DNA of 15,632 nucleotides from positions 1-15,632 of the forward strand of contig JAIDFD010000070.1 of NCBI GenBank assembly GCA_029054485.1, read 5' to 3'. The translations under genes were made by a program, and so were the position numbers. The notes beneath the pieces are model-generated. The model had not been told where the DNA came from, made no database searches, and saw nothing but the letters and a program-made list of their open reading frames with translations. Origin of the DNA: Clostridia bacterium. GTDB lineage: Bacteria > Bacillota > Clostridia > Christensenellales > Borkfalkiaceae. Positions 7,633 to 12,789 of the stretch are shown here, piece by piece; position 1 is the stretch's first letter, and each line of letters opens with the position of its first letter.

Positions 7633-9132
7633 CTATGCCCTTTTCGACCTTTGTGATACTTTTTTGAGATATTCGGAAAGCTCTTTTGAAAAATCTTCCT
7701 TTAAAAATCTTCTGCTCCAGTTGCTGTCCGATACGGTCGAGGGTTTGTTTATCCTCGCCTCGCCGCCCAAAGCCAGCAAATCCCAAAGCGGAATTATTAC
7801 CGTATTCGCTTTGCTTGCAAACGCAAGATTTACCACGCTTTGGCATAAATCCTTTGAAGTTTTTGTAGAGGGGGTAATGTCTAAAAGCTTACTTTCTTTT
7901 TCAACGTCCGAAATAAACCGCTCTCTTTCCTCTTCGCTTAAATCGTCTATATACTGTTTAAGGGGCATATTGTCGTGAGTGCCCGTATAGCAGACAAAGT
8001 TTTCGGTATAATTCGAGGGTTTATGCTCGTTTGTCGGATCGCCGTCAAAGGCAAATTCCAGAACTTTCATTCCGGGGTAGCCGACGTTTTTCATAAGGCG
8101 GCGCACGCCGTCGTCGATAATGCCCAGATCTTCCGCGACTATTTTGTAGTCTAAAATATCCTTGAACAGCTCCTCTTTCGGTCCGTCCTCCCAGAGTCCG
8201 TACCTCGCAGTGCTGTCGCCTGCGGGGACTTCCCAGTATCTGTCAAAACCGCGGAAGTGGTCAATCCTTAAAATGTCGAACAGTTTGAAGCACTTTTCTA
8301 TTCTCTCTTTCCACCACTTAAAGCCGCTCTCTCTCATGCGTTCCCAGTTGTAAACTGGGTTGCCCCAAAGCTGACCGTCTGCGGTGAAGCCGTCCGGCGG
8401 ACAGCCTGCAACGCTCTTTAAGCGGCGGTTTTCATCGACCTTAAAAAGCTCGCCGCCGTACTTCCACACTTCAACGCTGTCGTATGCAACGTAAAGGGGA
8501 ATATCGCCCATTATCGCTACGCCCTTCGACGAGGCGTAACTTTTAAGCGCATTCCACTGCTTCAAAAAGATAAACTGTGTAAACTGCCAAAAAAGATACT
8601 CGTTTTTATTTTCTTTGACAAAATTCGCAACAGTGCTTTCATCGTAAATCCGGAAAGGCTCTTCCCACTCCGTCCAGGCAACGTGGTTAAACTTCTGCTT
8701 TATTGCCATAAACACGGCAAAATCGGAGTATTCGCCCCTCTTTACAAAATCATCGAATTCCTTTCCGCCCTCAAAGCGCGAAAAAGCCTTTTTCAAAAGC
8801 TCAAGCTTTTTAGTGAACTGTTTTCCGTAATTTACCCTTAAAGGGTTATCAGAAAGCTCTTCAAGGACAATCTCGCTCTTTTTTAAAAGTCCGTCCTTGA
8901 TAAGAGTCTGCAAATCGATAAAATAATAATTCAACGCATCGGAGGACGCCGACTGGTACGGACTGTCGCCGTAGTTAGTCGGGTTGAGCGGCAACACCTG
9001 CCACACCTTTCCGCCCGATTGCGCAAGAAAATCTATAAAACCGTAAGCTTCTTTACCGAGAGTACCTATCCCCTCGCCGGACGGCAACGAAGATACAGGC
9101 AAAAGTATTCCGAAATTTCTGTCGCTCGTCAT
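7633..9132 (-). CDS. malQ: 4-alpha-glucanotransferase (amylomaltase, GH77)
   Basis: This cytoplasmic enzyme transfers alpha-1,4-glucan segments between maltodextrins and releases glucose, making imported oligosaccharides metabolisable. There is no signal peptide, and the 499-residue length is standard. GH77 signatures are intact: GILLPVSSLPS (8-18), the donor-site segment GDSPYQSASS (55-64), GDIPLYVAYDS (209-219), PPDGF (245-249, 250s loop), nucleophile Asp291 in LRIDHFRG, acid/base Glu334 in VAEDLG and stabiliser Asp387 in GTHDN. The ATG at 9132 is chosen because the conserved N-terminal GILLP motif begins at residue 8; AGGAAAG stands 11 bases upstream, a rather long spacing. It is the first gene after the regulated promoter. 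The stop lies 51 bases before malE with no clear terminator, so malQ probably leads the whole importer operon. Confidence 0.95.
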   Translation of the reverse strand: MTSDRNFGILLPVSSLPSGEGIGTLGKEAYGFIDFLAQSGGKVWQVLPLNPTNYGDSPYQSASSDALNYYFIDLQTLIKDGLLKKSEIVLEELSDNPLRVNYGKQFTKKLELLKKAFSRFEGGKEFDDFVKRGEYSDFAVFMAIKQKFNHVAWTEWEEPFRIYDESTVANFVKENKNEYLFWQFTQFIFLKQWNALKSYASSKGVAIMGDIPLYVAYDSVEVWKYGGELFKVDENRRLKSVAGCPPDGFTADGQLWGNPVYNWERMRESGFKWWKERIEKCFKLFDILRIDHFRGFDRYWEVPAGDSTARYGLWEDGPKEELFKDILDYKIVAEDLGIIDDGVRRLMKNVGYPGMKVLEFAFDGDPTNEHKPSNYTENFVCYTGTHDNMPLKQYIDDLSEEERERFISDVEKESKLLDITPSTKTSKDLCQSVVNLAFASKANTVIIPLWDLLALGGEARINKPSTVSDSNWSRRFLKEDFSKELSEYLKKVSQRSKRA

Positions 9133-9157
9133 ATCCGCTATTACTTTCCTGAAATTG

Positions 9158-9169
9158 ATGTTCGAAAAT
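9158..9169. promoter_or_regulatory. Downstream operator-like site in the malQ leader
   Basis: ATGTTCGAAAAT is a 12-bp palindrome around a central CG with one mismatched pair. Its centre is 21 bp, two helical turns, from the main operator at 9178-9191, inside the malQ untranslated leader. It may be a third repressor-contact site. Confidence 0.45.
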
Positions 9170-9177
9170 TTTATAAG

Positions 9178-9191
9178 TATTTTCGAAAATA
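9178..9191. promoter_or_regulatory. Main malQ operator, centred on predicted +1
   Basis: TATTTTCGAAAATA is a perfect 14-bp palindrome with the central CG step typical of LacI/GalR-family operators. It begins at the downstream edge of the -10 box, and its centre coincides with the predicted transcription start (about 9184). A bound repressor would block initiation. The same TTTTCGAAAA core lies in the same place at the pullulanase promoter. Confidence 0.7.
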
Positions 9192-9218
9192 TTATATCAT
9201 AATTTTCGCGAAAGTCAA
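9191..9218 (-). promoter_or_regulatory. malQ operon promoter (TTGACT-N16-TATAAT)
   Basis: On the minus strand, TTGACT (9218-9213) and TATAAT (9196-9191) are separated by 16 bases. The match is strong (11 of 12). The predicted start is near 9184, giving a leader of about 52 bases. It is the only good promoter found upstream of malQ and probably drives malQ-malE-malF-malG-amylase-msmK. Confidence 0.8.
9204..9213. promoter_or_regulatory. Second malQ operator between -35 and -10
   Basis: TTTCGCGAAA is a perfect 10-bp palindrome lying in the promoter spacer and touching the -35 box. Its centre is 24 bp from the main operator. Its arms match the other sites, though it has CGCG rather than CG at the middle. 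The pullulanase promoter has an equivalent site at 15607-15614. Confidence 0.55.
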
Positions 9219-9239
9219 CAGAAAATGTTAATAAATTTA

Positions 9240-9266
9240 AAAAAATGTATCATTTTTTCAAAAATG
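9240..9266. repeat. Nested inverted repeats upstream of the lacI promoter
   Basis: AAAAAATG (9240-9247) and CATTTTTT (9251-9258) are perfect 8-bp inverted arms around TAT. A third copy, AAAAATG (9260-9266), forms a second inverted pair with CATTTTT across TC. The block ends 15 bases before the lacI -35 box. It does not have the CG centre of the malQ operators, so it could be a different protein site or a chance product of AT-rich DNA. Confidence 0.4.
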
Positions 9267-9281
9267 TGTTTAAAAAGCGAC

Positions 9282-9310
9282 TTGACTAATATGCGGCGAA
9301 ACTGTATAAT
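9282..9310 (+). promoter_or_regulatory. lacI-family regulator promoter
   Basis: TTGACT (9282-9287) and TATAAT (9305-9310) are separated by 17 bases, an almost consensus housekeeping promoter. The start is expected near 9317, with the AAGAGGT ribosome site (9319-9325) close behind, so the leader is very short. No full TTTTCGAAAA palindrome lies in this promoter; only a GGCGAAAC half-site (9296-9302 region) is seen, so autorepression is not evident. It is divergent from the malQ promoter, with about 64 bases between the two -35 boxes. Confidence 0.8.
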
Positions 9311-9332
9311 TAATAGGTAAGAGGTAAAACAA

Positions 9333-10316
9333 ATGACTATTAAGGAAATTTCAGAGGCGCTGAACGTATCCATAAGCACCGTTTCAAAGGCGTTGAACGA
9401 TGCTTCGGACATAGCCGAAGAAACCAAGACGCGCATAATCGAGTACGCCAGCGAAGTGGGCTATCATTTAAGAACAAAATCAAAGGTGCAGCGGCGTATC
9501 TGCGCAATGTACGAGAGAGTTGACTCGGACACGCGCAACAACGTTTTAAGCCACGTCATTTCCTCTTTCACGGATATTGCAATCGCAAACAATTACGAGG
9601 TTATGATTGACTATGTAGTTTCCAAGCCTGAAGATTTCAATTTAAACGATTATCTTCTGCAAAACAACTTTTGCGCGGCGTTTATAGTTGGAATGAACTA
9701 CAAGAGCAGAATTTTCAAGCAGGTAAAAAACACCTCCGTCCCCCTCGTTCTTTTGGATAACAGAATATCGGACGTACCGCTTATCTCTTCAGTTTCAAGC
9801 GAAAACACGAGCGCAATCGTCCACGCGATAAAGTACCTGACAAAGCGCGGGCACAAAAAAATCGGCTTTTTAATGGGCGAAACAGACTCGCAGGTGTCTG
9901 CGGAAAGACTTGCGGGTTACATATTCGGTCTTGCGCGCGCGGGAATAGAATACAACCACGACTATATCTATCACGGCGACTTTACAAAATCATCGGGCGA
10001 AGAAGCGGCTGTATTCTTTGCGGAAACGGACGTAACCGCGGTCATAAGCTGTTCGGACATAATGGCTATGGGACTTATCGACGGCTTCAAAGCTTGCGAA
10101 AAATCCGTCCCCGATGATATTTCCGTAATAGGCTTCGATGATTTGAATTTGCTTAAATTCACTTCTTACGATTTGACTACTATGAAGCAGGACTTCAACC
10201 GTTTGGGCGAACAGGCTTTTATGCAGATTGAAGATATGCTTGAAGGCAGAACTTCACAGCAGGTAATGCTTGAATGTAAGCTTATCGAGCGCGGCACGGT
10301 CAAAACAATCGGCTGA
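9333..10316 (+). CDS. LacI/GalR-family transcriptional regulator of the starch locus
   Basis: This is a predicted DNA-binding repressor responding to a sugar. Residues 2-21 (TIKEISEALNVSISTVSKAL) form the LacI-type helix-turn-helix, followed by LND and a third helix up to Gly43-Tyr44. The usual hinge helix (PNxxARSL pattern) is not recognisable. From GY to the first strand of the core is about 11 residues (HLRTKSKVQRR), where about 16 are usual. The core is a periplasmic-binding-protein-like domain: VLLDNRISDVPLISS (139-153), the KRGHKKIGFLMG segment (171-182), SDIMAMG (241-247) and ISVIGFDDLNLLKFTSYDLTTM (263-284), where effector-contact residues usually lie. AAGAGGT precedes the ATG by seven bases. 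Its divergence from malQ, and matching palindromes at both starch promoters, suggest it controls them; it could be called MalR-like, but that identity is inferred. Confidence 0.9.
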   Translation: MTIKEISEALNVSISTVSKALNDASDIAEETKTRIIEYASEVGYHLRTKSKVQRRICAMYERVDSDTRNNVLSHVISSFTDIAIANNYEVMIDYVVSKPEDFNLNDYLLQNNFCAAFIVGMNYKSRIFKQVKNTSVPLVLLDNRISDVPLISSVSSENTSAIVHAIKYLTKRGHKKIGFLMGETDSQVSAERLAGYIFGLARAGIEYNHDYIYHGDFTKSSGEEAAVFFAETDVTAVISCSDIMAMGLIDGFKACEKSVPDDISVIGFDDLNLLKFTSYDLTTMKQDFNRLGEQAFMQIEDMLEGRTSQQVMLECKLIERGTVKTIG

Positions 10317-10332
10317 ATTTAAAAATTAACAA

Positions 10333-10363
10333 CCCCCGACCGCTTTGCGGTCGGGGGCTTTTT
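10333..10363 (+). terminator. Strong terminator of the lacI-family gene
   Basis: A perfect 11-bp GC-rich stem, CCCCCGACCGC pairing with GCGGTCGGGGG around a TTT loop, is followed by CTTTTT. It stands 16 bases after the TGA stop and is a textbook rho-independent terminator for the plus-strand gene. Confidence 0.92.
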
Positions 10364-10380
10364 CAATTACGCCATTATAG

Positions 10381-10424
10381 CCTTCCTCGGGTAAGGTGCC
10401 CGAAGGGCGGATGAGGTCACCTCA
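10381..10424. repeat. REP-like palindromic repeat element
   Basis: Three small inverted repeats are packed in 44 bases. They are an imperfect CCTT...AAGG hairpin (10381-10396), GCCC-GAA-GGGC (10398-10408) and TGAGGT-C-ACCTCA (10412-10424). The element ends two bases before the HAD gene stop codon. On the minus strand it reads in the order GAGGTGACCTCATCC, GCCCTTCGGGC, then ACCTTACCCGAGGAAGG. From memory, this style of short CCTCATCC...CTTCGG...AAGGC element recurs in intergenic spaces of gut Clostridia. It may act as a terminator or processing site for the HAD message, or be a non-autonomous mobile repeat. It is a single copy in this window. Confidence 0.6.
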
Positions 10425-10426
10425 AA

Positions 10427-11092
10427 CTAAACTAATGAAATAAGAAATTCAGATAGTTTTTCAAAGTCATCGGTTGCAAAATCCGCCGCGCCGCGCGCCC
10501 TTTCGAGACTGTCGGACGAGGGCGAGCGGTTGCTTTTTATATACGCCGTTTTAAGCCCCGCCGCCTTTGCGCCCAGTATATCGGTGCAAAAATCGTTGCC
10601 GATATAAATTGTTTCGCTTTTGTCCAGCGAGTATTTTTTGACGATATGCCCAAAAAACTCCGCGCTCGGCTTTTTCTGTCCGAAATCGGAAGAGAGTTCT
10701 ATCCCGTTGAAATAGCGCGGAAATTTCAGCTTTTCAAGCTCAGGGCGGGTGAAACACGCCTGCGCGTTTGACAGAATATAGAGTTTTGCACCCGCTTTTT
10801 TCAGCGACTTCAAAAGACGGTGCGCGCCCTTATACGCGCGGAAACTTTGGCGGGACTTTGCGCGGAAATACATTGCCGCCTTTTCAGCATTGTCGGGGGC
10901 GAGGTTTGAAAACACCTTAAACAAATCAATTTCGCATAAGCCGCCCGTATCGAGAGATTTGCAGAGCGCGTAATACCGCGCGAAAAAGTCCGCGCCGAAG
11001 TATTTTTCAATTCGCCTTATAAATTTCGGGTTTTTCTCGTCCGTGTGAATGTCGGCGAGTGTGCCGTATAAATCGAAAACAAAATTTTTCAT
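10427..11092 (-). CDS. HAD-superfamily hydrolase (subfamily IA phosphatase-like)
   Basis: This is a predicted cytoplasmic phosphatase of the haloacid dehalogenase superfamily; its substrate is unknown. Motif I is FDLYGT with nucleophile Asp7 and Thr11; the second Asp of the common DxD is replaced by Tyr, as in the FDxYGT branch. Motif II is ILSNA (Ser108). Motif III is the Lys in FGQKKPSAEFF (140 or 141). Motif IV is IGNDFCTDILGAKAAG with Asp167 and Asp171. An alpha-helical cap lies between residues 15 and 85, and the 221-residue length is typical. The start is fixed because motif I begins at residue 5. It sits alone on the minus strand between the lacI terminator and the pullulanase-operon terminator, so it is probably an independent transcript. 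Removing phosphate from a sugar phosphate would fit the context, but nothing shows this. Confidence 0.88.
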   Translation of the reverse strand: MKNFVFDLYGTLADIHTDEKNPKFIRRIEKYFGADFFARYYALCKSLDTGGLCEIDLFKVFSNLAPDNAEKAAMYFRAKSRQSFRAYKGAHRLLKSLKKAGAKLYILSNAQACFTRPELEKLKFPRYFNGIELSSDFGQKKPSAEFFGHIVKKYSLDKSETIYIGNDFCTDILGAKAAGLKTAYIKSNRSPSSDSLERARGAADFATDDFEKLSEFLISLV

Positions 11093-11097
11093 ACAGA

Positions 11098-11103
11098 ATT
11101 ATA
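11098..11103 (-). promoter_or_regulatory. Candidate -10 box of the HAD gene, possibly leaderless
   Basis: TATAAT stands only five bases before the HAD ATG on the minus strand, so transcription would begin at or beside the start codon. The -35 region is weak (GTGTGA at 16-base spacing). Alternatively, AGAGGG, 11 bases before the ATG, is a ribosome site and transcription begins further upstream. Confidence 0.4.
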
Positions 11104-11118
11104 CCCTCTACCTCATCA

Positions 11119-11141
11119 GTCACACCGTTACGCGTTGTGAC
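11119..11141. repeat. Inverted repeat upstream of the HAD gene
   Basis: GTCACA (11119-11124) and TGTGAC (11136-11141) are perfect 6-bp arms around 11 bases. An overlapping alternative pair ACCGT (11124-11128) and ACGGT (11140-11144) uses the same bases. The position is around the -35 region of the candidate HAD promoter, as an operator would be. No matching site is seen at the starch promoters. Confidence 0.35.
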
Positions 11142-11180
11142 GGTTTCCAAAAGGAAAACTTAAATAATGTAAAAAGTTAT

Positions 11181-11202
11181 CGGCGCGGAAAATTCCGCGC
11201 CG
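11181..11202 (-). terminator. Terminator of the pullulanase operon
   Basis: CGGCGCGGA pairs with TCCGCGCCG (9 bp, very GC-rich) around a four-base AAAT loop. On the minus strand it is followed by ATAACTTTTTAC. It lies 26 bases after the stop of the modular lipoprotein gene. It closes the two-gene pullulanase operon and isolates it from the HAD gene. Confidence 0.82.
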
Positions 11203-11227
11203 AAACGTTTTGTTTGGATTACGCTAA

Positions 11228-12721
11228 TTACTCGCTAACTTCGGGAGTAGTCGTATCAGTTTTAAGCGTATGCGAAACCTCGTGACTGGACGTATCTAAA
11301 GTTACAATGTAAGTTCCGGCTGCTTCAAACCTAAAGTTGCCAGATACAGGATATTGTGCTTTATCCCAGTCTATGCCTGCAATAAGGTTGCCGGTAGCAA
11401 TCTTATACTCACCTGCGGCAGAAATGGTTATTTCAGCTGTCCAGATATTCTCTTCGCTGTTTACAAGCTTAATAGAGTTATTAGTAGCATTGATTGCCCA
11501 GCCGTTGTATTCACCCACAATGTACCAAGTCCATTCTGCGTATACAACATCTTCGGTTTCGGGATTATACGAAATAACCCACTGACCTGCGGGAAGGGTA
11601 CCTACCTCAACGAGGCCGGCTTCCGCATTGCCCAGATTTTTGAGCTGGACCTTTGTTTCTTCATTAAGAATAATCGTCGAGCTTACCCATACACCGTTTC
11701 CGAAAGTAAGGTCATAGCCTGCGTCTGATTCATCAACAACGTCGTTTACCACAAGGTGCCACTGGTCGGTAACCTTTTTGATAACAACCGTGCCCGCGCC
11801 GTCTTCACCTTCGGTGAATGTTACTGTGTATTTACCTGCGTCAAGAAGGTTTACATCATAAGCGTTTCCGCCTATCATAACACCTTCAGCGTTCTTATAT
11901 GCCGCATCGTAGAAGGTTACGTTTTCGGTATAAACGTTACCTGCGTTTAAGATATAAATTGCCGCGTATTCTCCGCCGCTTGCAACTTCATTGCCCTCTT
12001 CGTCAAGGTAAAGATGCGCTTTCTTTACTTCGAAGTCAGCCGACCAAACGCCTGAGCCCTTGCTTACCAAATCAACGTTCAAGCCGCCCTTAATCTGCAT
12101 CTTATAGGGAACGGGCAGAGGAGCGATTGTTTCGTCCTGGGTTACCGATAAAACGTATCTTTCGCTATACTGCTCTAAAGTCTTTGAAAGGTCGGTTGTA
12201 AGGGTGAACGTGTAAACGCCGTCGTAGCCTTCCTTACAGATAATATTGCTGTCTGCATTTGTTTCGAAATAGGTTTTAGCCGCCTCCGTAAGGGTGTAAT
12301 AGTTAATCATTGTGCCCGACCAGCCGGCAGTTGTATCAAAAAGGACTTTGAACGCATCGCCCTCATACATTTTCAGCGTGAGTGTGAAAATATTTGCGTC
12401 CTCAACAGTTGTATCCTTTTCAAACTGAATATCATCGGTCGAAGCAGCCCATCCTGATCCTCCCTGATTATACAGAGTACCGTCTGAGCCGTTGCTCTGA
12501 CCTACTGCGTAGTAGGTGTTTTCGTCATTGATAAACGTAGGGGTGTCAGGATTTACGGGGGTGTCGGGATTTACGGGGGTGCCGGGATTGACTATATCAC
12601 CAGGATTGTCACCGGGATTATTACCGGGATCATTGTCTTTGTCGCACGCGGCAAAAATCGATGCCGAGCCCACTACCATTGCGGCTGACATAATCAGCGC
12701 AACTAATTTTTTAGCCTTCAT
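11228..12721 (-). CDS. Modular starch-binding-like surface lipoprotein (SusE/SusF-like modules)
   Basis: No enzyme motif is present. Residues 1-25 are a lipoprotein signal peptide with lipobox FAAC and acylated Cys26. A Pro/Asn/Gly/Asp-rich spacer follows (27-62, NPGD and NPDTPV repeats) and would hold the rest away from the membrane or out of the wall. The remaining sequence divides into beta-rich modules at about 66-196, 204-316, 320-396 and 397-483. The last has WYIVGEYNGW near its start, IWTAEITISAAGEYKIAT in the middle and AAGTYIVTLD near its end. This W-xVG-xxNGW / AGEYKI / GTYxVTLD pattern is seen in SusE/SusF-type and related starch-binding modules. Function as a glycan-capture protein is inferred from this pattern and from sharing an operon with pullulanase. 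The ribosome site GGAGGAAAA is strong, and the 68-base gap after pullulanase shows no clear promoter. Confidence 0.7.
   Translation of the reverse strand: MKAKKLVALIMSAAMVVGSASIFAACDKDNDPGNNPGDNPGDIVNPGTPVNPDTPVNPDTPTFINDENTYYAVGQSNGSDGTLYNQGGSGWAASTDDIQFEKDTTVEDANIFTLTLKMYEGDAFKVLFDTTAGWSGTMINYYTLTEAAKTYFETNADSNIICKEGYDGVYTFTLTTDLSKTLEQYSERYVLSVTQDETIAPLPVPYKMQIKGGLNVDLVSKGSGVWSADFEVKKAHLYLDEEGNEVASGGEYAAIYILNAGNVYTENVTFYDAAYKNAEGVMIGGNAYDVNLLDAGKYTVTFTEGEDGAGTVVIKKVTDQWHLVVNDVVDESDAGYDLTFGNGVWVSSTIILNEETKVQLKNLGNAEAGLVEVGTLPAGQWVISYNPETEDVVYAEWTWYIVGEYNGWAINATNNSIKLVNSEENIWTAEITISAAGEYKIATGNLIAGIDWDKAQYPVSGNFRFEAAGTYIVTLDTSSHEVSHTLKTDTTTPEVSE
12539..12592 (-). repeat. 18-bp tandem repeat encoding the NPDTPV linker
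   Basis: Three near-identical 18-bp units (consensus GGGGGTGTCGGGATTTAC on the plus strand) encode VNPGTP, VNPDTP and VNPDTP in the lipoprotein linker. Units differ by one to three bases. Such in-frame units can change copy number by slippage and so alter linker length without breaking the gene. Confidence 0.75.
12600..12635 (-). repeat. 12-bp tandem repeat encoding the NPGD linker
   Basis: Three 12-bp units of the form CCGGGATNATTA encode the NDPG/NNPG/DNPG part of the linker just after the lipobox. They are more diverged than the neighbouring 18-bp units and lie eight bases from them. Confidence 0.6.
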
Positions 12722-12789
12722 AATTTTCCTCCAAATTTTGTTTATGATTTTTTATTTAAACTTGCCCTTGCGGGAAACAGTTCCTTTAC

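Noticed and set aside
9133..9332. CcpA catabolite-response (cre) site in the divergent promoter region
   Set aside because: No match to the WTGNAANCGNWNNCA pattern was found by eye here or upstream of pulA; the palindromes present have TTTTCGAAAA polarity instead.
12722..12789. CCC-GCAA-GGG stem with flanking AACT/AGTT between pulA and the binding lipoprotein
   Set aside because: Only three strong pairs with an internal loop and no U tract at the right place; no separate promoter seen either, so the genes are treated as one operon.
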